Source: Ypsolopha sequella
Lineage: Eukaryota > Arthropoda > Insecta > Lepidoptera > Ypsolophidae
Assembly: GCA_934047225.1 (NCBI GenBank)
Contig: OW203988.1
Location: 558,001-622,000 of the forward strand
DNA length: 64,000 bases
Direction: 5' to 3'
The notes below the pieces were generated by a model that saw only the letters and a list, made by a program, of their open reading frames with translations, ran no database searches and was not told where the DNA came from. This document shows, one piece after another, positions 43,255 through 53,451 of the stretch. Within the stretch, counting starts at the first letter, position 1, and every line of letters starts with the position of its first letter. A program made the position numbers and the translations under genes.

Positions 43255-43400
43255 GTTCCGACATGAATCCCCGTCGGGGTGTCAGGAGTGTTTCCAAGTG
43301 TGGAGTTTGAACTGTTAAATGCAAGTCTATATCCGTACACCCACTTTACATCCTAGCGTGATGTGTTTTTGAGCCCCATGAGTCATATGCTGTAACGGCA
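43255..43400 (-). mobile_element. SINE family S1, copy 3 (fragment)
   Basis: The reverse complement carries AAAGTGGGTGTACGG, GACTTGCATTTAACAG and CGACGGGGATTCATGTCGGA, which match the bodies at 33785-34140 and 39430-39575 in the same order. The head is not recognisable. Confidence 0.6.
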
Positions 43401-43446
43401 AGACCGTTATCAAACATAAAGGAGATAATTTAATTAGAGATAATTC

Positions 43447-43520
43447 AGAACCCCAAACAAACGCTGTCACCACATTGTGGGGTGTCTATGGAGAGTTACC
43501 ATAATATTTTAGGCTGATTC
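43447..43520 (+). repeat. Dispersed repeat, pair with 6262-6340
   Basis: AAACGCTGTCACCACATTGT, then GGGGTGTCTATGGAGAG, then ATAATATTTTAGGCTGA is the reverse complement of the 6262-6340 copy with few differences. Confidence 0.65.
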
Positions 43521-44560
43521 CATTGATATTATCTAGATCTATGTTTAAGTCGAACTAAAAACGGTGAAGTTTGAGTAATATCTTAACAAAAATCCCCTAA
43601 AATGCGTAAATTTAACGTTTTTTTACCCAAAGTGTAGCCGAATGTGCTTTTGTTGTTTTAGATAAAATGTATACAGATCAAACATTGAAAATGTTATCTA
43701 GATTAATAATAACCAAAAATAATGTTTAAAAACGTCCACAGTCTTGCCAAAACGTGATTTCTCCTGAAACAAATTTTCAATTTTGCGCCGGCGACGTAAT
43801 CGGCACGATTGTATTGTCCTCGCAAGTTTCATGGAGCGTGCACCTTGAAACAGCACGATCGAAATGGAACAGCAGGACATTTGGCCACGCCCACAACTGT
43901 CGCGTCATGACGACCATCCTTAGCCCCGACGAAAGTTTTTGCAAATGTAAAAATGTTAACGAAAGCATTTTTTTCTATGAGGTTCTGCTTGAGAGCTGCA
44001 TTATGGCATTTTATTTAACATTCACCTTATTCTTGTCCACTGTTATTTGGCTACTGATCAATATATACTGCACAAAACGAAGAGTTTTATGGATCTGAAA
44101 GACTCGATACGAGTGCTCGTAACATTCATAAACTAAGTCTAATTTTCCGTAAGGACAAGCAGCGAAGGTGACCTTGCCACTGCCATAGTATGCCCAGTCA
44201 GTTGAATGACGAGTCGATGACAGAACGCGTGCTGGCTGCCGCTGTATAGCGACATACGTACAATGTGCAGGTAGGTAGTCGCTGCCGCTGGCGCTCGCCC
44301 ACAATGCGCGTTTGAAGTGTCTGTGCGCCCATTGAGTGCGGTAATTATAGCTGCGCCCGCGCCGATTGATTTACGGCACAAGTCGTTATTTATGCGCGTT
44401 TAATTAAAGTATCAGGCGGAACCGTCCCGGCATTGTTTCAGCTCGCGTCGATAGTTGGCAGTGGTCGGTACACTCGCCAACATCGAGGAGCCATCGATCA
44501 CTCATACCTCACTGGTGCCGGCTCCACGTCACGACCGAGGCTCTGTCCACTCTGCATTGT

Positions 44561-45010
44561 TTTATGAGATGATGAAACAGATCAGCGGCTATCAGACATC
44601 TCGAGTCAATCGTGTACAATTATACATGTGATTGTACATTATTATACATATCGTAGAATTGTAGAATCGCAAAATGATACTGGCCACTTGCTCGTTCTAT
44701 AATTACGTTATTTGAAAAAAAAAAAAAACAGCACGTATATCGTAATCGATATTCATACACATTTTCCGTCCGCATATATTATATGTATGACAGTATTGAC
44801 GTATCTATAGTAACAAGGTACTTTCCGAGCATGACGTATTACAAATAGTATTTTGGTCAACTGCAACATAATTCGTTCGTTTCGTAATAGTTTTGCACGA
44901 GTGTTCCAATGTCTAATTATGTTCAGTTGTACACAATACTTTATAGCTACGACCATCAAAAATGTCGTCTTTAAATTATTAAAACTCGCGTGAGCTGAAA
45001 TTCTAAATTA
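44561..45010. other. AT-rich spacer
   Basis: No gene is seen. An A-run lies near 44714-44728. The minus-strand open frame 44753-44959 has no domain. Confidence 0.35.
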
Positions 45011-45207
45011 TTATTACATGCGGCTTGAACACTCACGTGTGATTGTTGTTGACTATATGCCAACCATTTGACAACGACGATGAACGCCGCGTCGCGTCGT
45101 CGTCCTAAGAATGACACTCGCCTGATAAATGCTGAAATAGTATCGGTGAAACGGTTGGCATATAGTCAACAACAATCACACGTGAGTGTTCAAGCCGCAT
45201 GTAATAA
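45011..45207. repeat. Perfect 55-bp inverted repeat with GC-rich loop
   Basis: 45011-45065 and 45153-45207 are exact inverted copies (outer end TTATTACATGCGGCTTGAAC, inner end GACTATATGCCAACC). They enclose 87 bases that include ACGCCGCGTCGCGTCGTCGT. No mismatch is seen in 55 bp, so the structure is young, kept identical by gene conversion, or constrained. The outer end resembles no terminal repeat I know. The small frame 45068-45283 is not supported. Confidence 0.9.
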
Positions 45208-46325
45208 AAATATCGTCTTTGTTTTTATATTATTTTCAATTAACAATTTCACGAAAAATGAGAAGAAGAATACTCGAACATGAACCTTGGGTTGCAATTA
45301 CCTTATTGCAGTATGGGAGTTGATAAAGAATATTATATTGTTGCTTAACTTGTAAAAATACGAGCTTTTAAAATGGTGTAAATTATGAAATGTTACGATA
45401 GTCGAGTCAATTTATTCCCGTCATGTTTGATGAATCTGCTGCGTCAAAGATAAGCCAATAAACTGTGGTTGCGGGCGTCGTCGGACAAAAGTTGAAATGA
45501 GGTGCTCTCTCTGTAGTTATCTAATATGATATATATGAAGTAGATAAATAAGGAGTAGTAATACTATAATTGTTTTTGTTATTATTAGAACCACAACGAG
45601 ACCCGTCCGGGTTACATGCCGTCAGCCGTGCCGATAATGTTTAATTTATTTATTTAGGCTGAATTCTTGACACCATGCGGCTGTGTATAAGAAACCAGAC
45701 AACAACAAAGTATTAATTCTAATAAGTCTTACTTTGTGTAAGTATACTACCATTGTTTGTGTAACTGTAGGTATACTACCATTCTTTTAATTAATTACTT
45801 ATTAACGCAAACTCTTACCTTCTTTTAACTTTTACTGTCTCCATTGTAAGTAACTGTGGAGAGTTTAAACTTTACAAGTAAGTGCCAAGTTTGTCCTTTA
45901 TGTAATTAATTTAGTACCTTTAAGGTAATAACAATTAGATAAGGTTACGTAAATGGTGTTGTAATTTTTATCATTTTCTTTGACATATTTGACATATTTT
46001 ACCATATATGATTACTTAATGCGCTTCAACATATCTGTTGTCCGTAATTGTTTGTTTATTAAAAGTACCGTGTTAGTACCATTATCTCTCTCCGTAATAA
46101 ATAAACATCAATGTTATTATATTACTTAGTTACATTAGGTTCTGGAAAGATTCCCACGTTCTTACTTTTCTAAGTTGGCCTGGCTTCTTACTCATACATG
46201 TTCACGAAAGAACATTATTAATTAGGAATGTTCACTACTTAAGGGCTCCACAATGCTAAATATCAGTTTTGCATTGGATTCAGTTCCGTCAATGTAAAAG
46301 AGCTGTGTCTGCCTGTACATTGATG
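45208..46325. other. AT-rich intergenic DNA
   Basis: No gene or clear repeat. GTAAGTATACTACCATT.TTT and a close variant occur twice near 45737-45790, a short local duplication. Confidence 0.35.
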
Positions 46326-46329
46326 ATGT

Positions 46330-46595
46330 TAAAAAAAAATAGCGGTGTAAGACACTGGTACAAAAAAAAAACAAATTTTATTGGTATTTCATGCATCACG
46401 CGAAAACTACCGAATGGGTTTTGATGCGGCTACAACCGTACGATCCTCAGCAGTGAGACATGGATTACAAAGAAAGAAGGAAGGGAGATCACTGTTCGAT
46501 AACTTATTACCCAACTTAAAAACTGGGATACTTTTTACACTGTGGCCTCATTATCTTTTACGACGCGGACGGACAACGCAGGCAACAGCTAGTTA
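46330..46595 (+). mobile_element. Dispersed element, copy B (uninterrupted)
   Basis: This is the plus-strand counterpart of 3873-4312 without the MITE: GGTATTTCATGCATCACGCG, then GATCCTCAGCAGTGAGAC, TCACTGTTCGATAACTTATT, CTGGGATACTTTTTACACTG, and the end GACGCGGACGGACAACGCAG followed by GCAACAGCTAGT. The CTAGT terminus is Helitron-like but not proof. It has no coding capacity. Confidence 0.7.
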
Positions 46596-47133
46596 ATAAA
46601 TAAATTAATAAGTATAAATACTCAAATAAATAAATAGCCAACCTATCTCCGAGAGGGATAAGATTATCATCTTTGTTCACACCTCATTAAGAGTCTTAAA
46701 TTTTATTTGGTTAAAGAGACATAATTTACATTCAGATCCTAAAACTATTTTTGTTTTAAATTGTTGCGTACTCTTAAAGTAATAAATATGTTCCATTTAT
46801 TTATTTTGAGAGTATCAATAAATAAAGAAAAGTACAAAACATGAGACCTAGTGATGGAGAGGCCCGATTATGAACGTGCACGTGCTGGAACAGGGAGTAG
46901 GGACCCTCTGTCTGACAGGTCCCGAGCTAGCGTTTGTACATTTACTTATATTATTATTTCAATAGCGAATAGGGAAGAAAATTAACTTTTTATCTCGGCA
47001 GGTGGCTGCAATGATAGCTTTTGAAATTTCAACTACACCAAAGAACAGCTTTCCAATCACAAGGAGGTGTAGTGTTCCTAGGAAACTACTTTAGTATGGG
47101 CGACACATTCTGCACCAAGTCATTTCATTATTT
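46596..47133. other. AT-rich intergenic DNA
   Basis: No supported gene. AATAAATAAAT runs occur near 46597-46636 and could be a retroposon tail. Confidence 0.35.
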
Positions 47134-47620
47134 ACATTTTTAGGGTTCCCTAGTACCTAAAAGGTACAAAAAGAACCTTTATGGTGAGATGCCGTTATTC
47201 ATCCGTCCATCCGTCCGTCCGTCTGTCCGTATGTCACAGCCCCATAACTTTAGCACCGTTAAAGATAAAGACATGAAATGTGACACAGAAATGGCATTTA
47301 TTTGCCCACAAATCACGGTGTAAAACAAATATGAAAAGTTTCGAATTCTCCAAAATATTTCCAAAACAAAAGTGAGAAAAAATATTATTCTAAAAATACA
47401 ATATGGGTATCAAATTGTAAATGTTAAAAAGCTGATTGTAAAAATATATATTTATAGTATATTTACGGGCACTGGTTTCGAGAAATCTTTAAATAACCAC
47501 AAAAATATGTATGCCCCCCCCCCCCGTTATCTCCGAAACTGGTAGACCTAAAAATATGAAAAAAATACTCTACAGTTTTATTATAATGTACGTACAGACA
47601 CACACCAAGTTCTGCTGTTT
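47134..47620 (+). repeat. Lepidopteran-type dispersed repeat, copy 2
   Basis: It starts with TAGGGTTCCCTAGTACCTAA and a (CCGT)n-like stretch at about 47197-47230. It continues with AAAGCTGATTGTAAAAATAT and CCGAAACTGGTAGACCTAAA, which align with 4890-5040. A 12-base C run lies at 47514-47525. The GGTTCC..TCCGTCCGTC block is a motif common in moth repeats. It is non-coding. Confidence 0.6.
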
Positions 47621-47842
47621 TATAATAATAAAATGTATATGTGTGTTGATATTGATGATTGAGACATTGATATTGATTGATTTCATAAGCATTCATATAC
47701 ATTTGAACACAGGTACTTAGTAATTAACTGAACTACAGCTTATGTATAAGGTATATATAAAGACCAAGTATCAATTTATTTTCCGGTAAATAACTATTAA
47801 TTTCTAATTCTGAGCTTTTTATTTATTTATCACATTATTTAT

Positions 47843-48924
47843 ACACTGAAAAAAATATGGCCAATCAAGTTAAAATTATGCTTGATTGAAAAAAATATGA
47901 CTAAATCGTTTAAGAAAATATCAGAAATAATTAATGATGATTTATTGTCACAATAAAGCTAAAATGATTGCAATTTTATCAAATCGACAATGTTCAATTT
48001 TATTAAGTTACTTTATTAATTTCAGGAATATAGTGAGTTCTACCAATCACTTTATTAGATCTATCAAGTTGCTTTATCAACGTTACACTTTGCAAATAAT
48101 TGATATAATAAAGTAACTTATTATATTACATAATTAAGCCTATTTTATTTAATAATCAGATTATTATAAAATGATCAACATCTTATTTAATTTAATAGAT
48201 AGATAATAGTTTTAAACATACGTTATCATAGATTTTATCAAGTAGGTTAATAGCTCTTAATAATTTTATGTCACATTCTAATAAGTAAACTAATATATTT
48301 AAAAAAGCAATATTTTAGGAAATCGGTTTTTGTATGGATTCCTGCATCGCGATATCAAAGTTTTTCTGCTTTGTTTGTATAAGTATCAGTGGGTTGTATC
48401 CGAGAGTATAGAGACTAACGGCATACATATATCGGTTCTCGTTGGGACTCACATTCGGTTTAGCACTACTTCCTGCTACATCACGTCGTGTCACAAGTAA
48501 GAGCGTAAGTACATGCAATCAGGGTAAATATATAAATGATAGGTAGAACAAATAGGACAATCAGTATATGTCACGTTTCATTCTAGTTACAAATATAATA
48601 ATCAAAAATGAAAATGCTAAACCTAAAAATTTTACTTAAAAAAGACAATTTAACAATGTAACATTATAATATCTATCAAGTCACTTGATTAAAATTATTA
48701 ATCTTTTAGTAATATATATCAAGCTGAGGTTATCACTATAACAATCAGACTTGATTAAGTTGACAACTACTTATTTGAATCTACTAAGACTGCTTGTTAC
48801 ACTTCTTAATCAAGATGACTTTATTGCCGGAAAGATAATACTTTATGTGCTCGTATATAAATAAGTAACTTGATAGTCATAAACATTTTTATGATAAATG
48901 TTAACAAGTTTTTTTTTCAGTGTA
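47843..48924. mobile_element. Probable TIR DNA element with internal TCAAGT motifs
   Basis: ACACTGAAAAAAA at about 47846 and TTTTTTTTTCAGTGT at 48908-48922 form inverted ends of a unit of about 1.08 kb. Inside, words of the type TATCAAGT(N)ACTT and CTTGATT recur many times in both orientations (near 47866, 47882, 48003, 48064, 48676, 48718, 48752, 48819, 48867). No transposase is seen. The superfamily and target duplication are unresolved. Confidence 0.5.
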
Positions 48925-49039
48925 AATAATAACTAATAAGATATGCAGTTTTTGAGTAACGACCAATTCCTAAAAGCCGCCAAGTTAGGAATAAATCTTA
49001 ACCCTGTTCTTTTCTTCTGTTTCAGGAGGTCTTGCACGC
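48925..49039. other. Short unique spacer
   Basis: Nothing is recognised here. TTTTCTTCTGTTTCAG at about 49011-49026 resembles a splice acceptor, but no exon follows. Confidence 0.3.
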
Positions 49040-49215
49040 GCCGTCGATACAGGGTCTTTTCATCATACCTGCTGGCTCTCTCTCACGTCGATACATGGTT
49101 TTTCCATTATACCTACTTGCTCTCTCTCACGTCGATACATGGTCTTTCCATTATACCTACTTGCTCTCTCTCACGTCGATACATGGTCTTTCCATAATAT
49201 CTACTTGCTCTCTCG
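49040..49215. repeat. Minisatellite, 44 bp x 4
   Basis: The unit is CCTACTTGCTCTCTCTCACG, TCGATACATGGTCTTTCCAT, then TATA. The first copy is diverged and the last differs (ATAATATC). The frame shifts from unit to unit. Confidence 0.88.
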
Positions 49216-49410
49216 CACATTGACGCGGTTTGCGTGTGATTGCAAGCAGGATATAAATAGGCAATGTATCTCTGGTGCGTGCTAGCCACACAGATCGTGC
49301 ATTGTTTTTTTTAAATTTAGTACAGTTCTGCAGACATGCACAACCTGTCATGGATTTTATAGAAAGCGATCGGAAATACGACCTTTGCCGAAAAGTGGCA
49401 AAGATTCCTA
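49216..49410 (+). promoter_or_regulatory. Possible core promoter with a 24-codon ORF
   Basis: TATAAATA at about 49252 is followed 30 bases on by CACACAGATC, an initiator-like site. An ATG near 49351 then opens MDFIESDRKYDLCRK..MRFI before TAA. All elements are short and could occur by chance. I see no homology for the peptide. Confidence 0.2.
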
Positions 49411-50460
49411 TGCGCTTTATTTAAATTGTACCTACTACAGTAAGTATTGTAGAAGTGACGATAAAACCAGAAACCAGGTCAAGTTGACGGTATGTGCGGT
49501 AAGACATTGATGAGCGCACATTGGTGGCAATGTACTCGCGACCAGACATTTATAACTAAGGATGATTCAAATCTTTTCGGTCAACACCTTTCTGAAACGC
49601 AAGTTTCAGAAAGTTAGCGGCCCAGTTAAGTAATGCGCGCTTCCCAAATCCGCTTTGCGGCCTTCTCCCTACATAAACTACTTCGCAGTTAACTTCTTTT
49701 GCAAATAATATTAGTAGCACGAATTGAGAAAAATAAATTATCCAAAAGCAAAGTCACTGAATAATGACGAAGCGCTTCGAGTGAAACAGCTTAATGTTCA
49801 GAGGGTATTAATGTTCGGAAAAAGAGGGAAATTGAGCGTCGGTCGGGGGGGGGGGGGCTCTCAGTTAGCGTCGTTCTCTGCAAATATTGTGCGATGAGTG
49901 TGAACATTACACCCCCGCCTCTCCCCCCTCTCCCGGCACTGCCGCTAACAGAACAAATTGAGTGTATTGAGTACCGCGCGCGGTGAGTGCACTAGCTACC
50001 GCTCGCCCGCGGCTCTGTCCGATCATATACACTTACTTATTATAAATATACGGTGTATTATAGTGATCTAGACATACGGAACTTTTTACACAGCTGAGTT
50101 AAAAAAAGTAATGTCTGGTTTTACTCTGTTGCTCTGTTGTCAGTGCATCCCTCAGTACGTCTTCACATATATTATTATTTTATTTGAGTACACGTTTTGC
50201 ACATTCACACAAATTAATACAATTAACAGACAAAACACAATCAAACATGGTATACAAAGGTGGAACTTATGGGTAATAACAATATCTTCCAGGCAAGCTT
50301 TGAAAACTTACAAAAAGATTGAAGAAATAACATGTTAAGTGTAAATACTGTAAATAAAATACTAATCATAAATAGAGAAGGAGATCGAAACAAAAAGATA
50401 TACCCAAAATAAACATCTCTAACACATGTTAAATTTGGTAAATGAAACATAAACAGTGCT
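49411..50460. other. Unique intergenic DNA
   Basis: No gene is supported. A 13-base G run lies at 49845-49857, and a GC-rich patch continues to about 50010. The open frame 50111-50338 is hydrophobic and AT-driven, without a known motif. Confidence 0.35.
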
Positions 50461-51068
50461 TGAGATGTGCAGTGTAGTGCTGACTGACTCACTCACTCGT
50501 ATTAAACCTATGAGATGTGCAGTGTAGTGCTGACTGACTCACTCACTCGTATTAAACATATGAGATGTGCAGTGTAGTGCTGACTGACTGACTCACTTGT
50601 ATTAAACCTATGAGATGTGCAGTGTAGTGCTGACTGACTCACTCACTTGTATTAAACCTATGAGATGTGCAGTGTAGTGCTGACTGACTCACTCACTTGT
50701 ATTAAACCTATGAGATGTGCAGTGTAGTGCTGACTGACTGACTCACTTGTATTAAACCTATGAGATGTGCAGTGTAGTGCTGACTGACTGACTCACTTGT
50801 ATTAAACCTATGAGATGTGCAGTGTAGTGCTGACTGACTGACTCACTTGTATTAAACCTATGAGATGTGCAGTGTAGTGCTGACTGACTCACTCACTTGT
50901 ATTAAACCTATGAGATGTGCAGTGTAGTGCTGACTGACTCACTCAATTGTATTAAACCTATGAGATGTGCAGTGTAGTGCTGACTGACTCACTCACTTGT
51001 ATTAAACCTATGAGATGTGCAGTGTAGTGCTGACTGACTGACTCACTTGTATTAAACCTATGAGATGT
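50461..51068. repeat. Minisatellite, 50 bp, left block (12 units)
   Basis: The unit is TGAGATGTGCAGTGTAGTGC, TGACTGACTSACTCACTY, then GTATTAAACCTA. There are twelve units and the first eight bases of a thirteenth. Variation is at S (gactgactCactc or Gactc), Y, and AAACcTA/AAACaTA. The block ends at a LINE insertion and resumes in phase at 51782. Confidence 0.96.
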
Positions 51069-51781
51069 TTCGTTTGAATTTCGTTTCCAACTTAAATGGC
51101 TTCCCATTCGTCATCGCCGTAATGCTCATATCCTGTCCCTCTTGTTTTCTGTGTTGAATAATCCTTCAACTCCTTCTTACCTTAAAACTCGCTTTCGTTT
51201 TCTTCATGATACCCATGACCGCATTTTACGGTCTTCTCAGAATCTGCTTCTTGCCACGCCGGAGCACTCATCGTCTTTCTTCAATAAATCGTTCTCGGTA
51301 CAAGCTGTTCGTTTGTGGAATGATCTTCCTTTACATATAAGAAGAGCCCCTTCCCTGCCTATCTTCAAGAGACTAGTTAAAGGACACTATCTTTCACTCT
51401 GATTACCGAGATTATTCATTATCATTATTTTTTATTTTTTCCAATTTATTTATATTTTTGACAATTTATTTCATGACATATACTTATATATATTATTTTT
51501 ATTGTTTGTTATATATTTTATTAGTAAGTATTTATCATTATATATTATTACGTTTATCTATTAATATTGAAATATATCTATTATTAAAAATAGTACACCA
51601 CCATTTCAGCAATCATTCTAAACAGTTTCATCCACCCTAAGGTTGTCTGGAAGAGATCGCTTTAAGCGATAAGGCCGCCTGTTTGTGCTACATAATACGT
51701 TAGTTAAAATTAAGTATTTATATTTCTGTTTCTTTTTATATGGTGTACAAATAAAGTTGTATTGTTGTTGTTGTTGTTGTT
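51069..51781 (+). mobile_element. 5'-truncated LINE inserted in the 50-bp array
   Basis: About 713 bp holding the last 110 codons of an ORF2, a 3' UTR with ACAAATAAAG, and a (TTG)n tail at about 51760-51781. It is flanked by the 5-base duplication GATGT (51064-51068 and 51782-51786), so the array was split by target-primed reverse transcription. The array continues in phase on the other side. Confidence 0.9.
51073..51402 (+). pseudogene. LINE ORF2 C-terminal fragment
   Basis: The frame is open from the insertion point: FEFRFQLKWLPIRHRRNAH, ILSLLFSVLNNPSTPSYLK, FRFLHDTHDRILRSSQ, FNKSFSVQAVRLWNDLPLHI, then FKRLVKGHYLSL and TGA. The N.PS.PSYL.S.F..., SFSV.A.RLWN.LP..IR and F...VK blocks are the standard C-terminal end of Jockey/CR1-like reverse transcriptases. 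No catalytic domain is present. The piece lacks a stop or frameshift, so the insertion is recent. It has no promoter or start. Confidence 0.85.
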
Positions 51782-52925
51782 GATGTGCAGTGTAGTGCTG
51801 ACTGACTGACTCACTTGTATTAAACCTATGAGATGTGCAGTGTAGTGCTGACTGACTCACTCAGTTGTATTAAACCTATGAGATGTGCAGTGTAGTGCTG
51901 ACTGACTCACTCACTCGTATTAAACATATGAGATGTGCAGTGTAGTGCTGACTGACTCACTCACTTGTATTAAACCTATGAGATGTGCAGTGTAGTGCTG
52001 ACTGACTCACTCACTTGTATTAAACCTATGAGATGTGCAGTGTAGTGCTGACTGACTGACTCACTTGTATTAAACCTATGAGATGTGCAGTGTAGTGCTG
52101 ACTGACTGACTCACTTGTATTAAACCTATGAGATGTGCAGTGTAGTGCTGACTGACTGACTCACTTGTATTAAACCTATGAGATGTGCAGTGTAGTGCTG
52201 ACTGACTCACTCAGTTGTATTAAACCTATGAGATGTGCAGTGTAGTGCTGACTGACTCACTCACTCGTATTAAACATATGAGATGTGCAGTGTAGTGCTG
52301 ACTGACTGACTCACTTGTATTAAACCTATGAGATGTGCAGTGTAGTGCTGACTGACTGACTCACTTGTATTAAACCTATGAGATGTGCAGTGTAGTGCTG
52401 ACTGACTCACTCACTTGTATTAAACCTATGAGATGTGCAGTGTAGTGCTGACTGACTCACTCACTTGTATTAAACCTATGAGATGTGCAGTGTAGTGCTG
52501 ACTGACTGACTCACTTGTATTAAACCTATGAGATGTGCAGTGTAGTGCTGACTGACTGACTCACTTGTATTAAACCTATGAGATGTGCAGTGTAGTGCTG
52601 ACTGACTGACTCACTTGTATTAAACCTATGAGATGTGCAGTGTAGTGCTGACTGACTGACTCACTTGTATTAAACCTATGAGATGTGCAGTGTAGTGCTG
52701 ACTGACTGACTCACTTGTATTAAACCTATGAGATGTGCAGTGTAGTGCTGACTGACTGACTCACTTGTATTAAACCTATGAGATGTGCAGTGTAGTGCTG
52801 ACTGACTCACTCACTTGTATTAAACCTATGAGATGTGCAGTGTAGTGCTGACTGACTGACTCACTTGTATTAAACCTATGAGATGTGCAGTGTAGTGCTG
52901 ACTGACTCTCTCACTCGTATTAAGG
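51782..52925. repeat. Minisatellite, 50 bp, right block (23 units)
   Basis: It continues the unit of the left block in phase for 23 units (the first lacks three bases, the last about four). G-type units (gactgactGactc) are more frequent here, with a run of six near 52500-52790. The last unit carries CTCTCTC and ends at ATTAAGGGCG. Confidence 0.96.
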
Positions 52926-52999
52926 GCGAAAGTTAGGTAAATAAATGTCTATATTTGAATACTTGGCGATTTATTCTGTTGCAAGGAGATATAAGTTAA

Positions 53000-53131
53000 C
53001 ATTATGTTGTTACAGTACAGAGACGCAGTAAGAAAAGTAAATCTGGAAGTGAGGAGCTCTGTACTGGGATTCGAACCCGGGACCTCTCGCTAACCTGGCG
53101 ATTGCTCTACCAACTGCGCTATCCTGGACGG
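53000..53131 (-). mobile_element. tRNA-derived SINE (family S2), minus copy
   Basis: On the minus strand, GATAGCGCAGTTGGTAGAGC (A box) and CCCGGGTTCGAATCCC (B box) are followed by AGTACAGAGCTCCTCACTTC and AGATTTACTTTTCTTACTGC. The anticodon arm has no T at the conserved position before the anticodon, so this is a SINE head, not a tRNA gene. A plus-strand partner lies at 53347-53451. Confidence 0.78.
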
Positions 53132-53346
53132 CGATTCTGGCAAGTGCGAAAAAATTTTCTTCGGCAGATTTCGAATGATTTTACAAGGGATTTTCTACGG
53201 AAATGATTGATTTTTCTGCTTCCGCAATTTTTGCGCACACGCCAGAACCGCCAGGTCGCAACACAAATCTCGAATTTAACAATATGCTATCCCATACTGC
53301 AATGATATCTATAGATATCTACGTAACAGTGAGCTACTTGTGTTAA

Positions 53347-53451
53347 GACCTAGATAGCTCAGTTGGTAGAGCAATCGCCCGGTTAGCGAGAGCTCCCGGT
53401 TCAGAGCTCCTCACATCCAGATTTACTTTTCTTTCTGCGTTTCCATACCGT
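53347..53451 (+). mobile_element. tRNA-derived SINE (family S2), plus copy
   Basis: A good A box, GATAGCTCAGTTGGTAGAGC, is followed by a shortened B region (CCCGGTTCAGAGCTCC) that has lost about 13 bases relative to the minus copy. The body is the same, CCAGATTTACTTTTCTTTCT. The two copies are inverted around a spacer of about 215 bp. Confidence 0.75.

Larger units (their letters stand above)
42361..44560. promoter_or_regulatory. Non-repetitive CpG-rich island 3b with embedded old repeats
   Basis: This continues the previous region. It holds a 19-base C run at 42607-42625, a CGCGTCACGCGTCACGCGTC triplet of near-identical words at about 43018-43040, and GC-rich unique DNA up to 44540. Between 43250 and 43520 it is interrupted by two repeat relics listed separately. 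An open frame at 43754-44098 shows an FFYEVLLESCIMAFYLTFTL-like hydrophobic stretch, but I find no family and no splice context that would make it a gene. Confidence 0.3.

Noticed and set aside
43754..44098. 114-codon frame with a hydrophobic C-terminal stretch
   Set aside because: A possible membrane segment alone is weak evidence. An antisense frame overlaps it, and there is no recognisable family or exon context.
49216..49410. A short gene driven by the TATAAATA at about 49252
   Set aside because: The 24-codon frame has no homology and the promoter words are short enough to be random in AT-rich DNA. Kept only as a low-confidence regulatory entry.
53060..53131. tRNA gene on the minus strand
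   Set aside because: The A and B boxes are good, but the anticodon arm is wrong (no T before the anticodon). A second copy carries the same 3' body, so it is a SINE.
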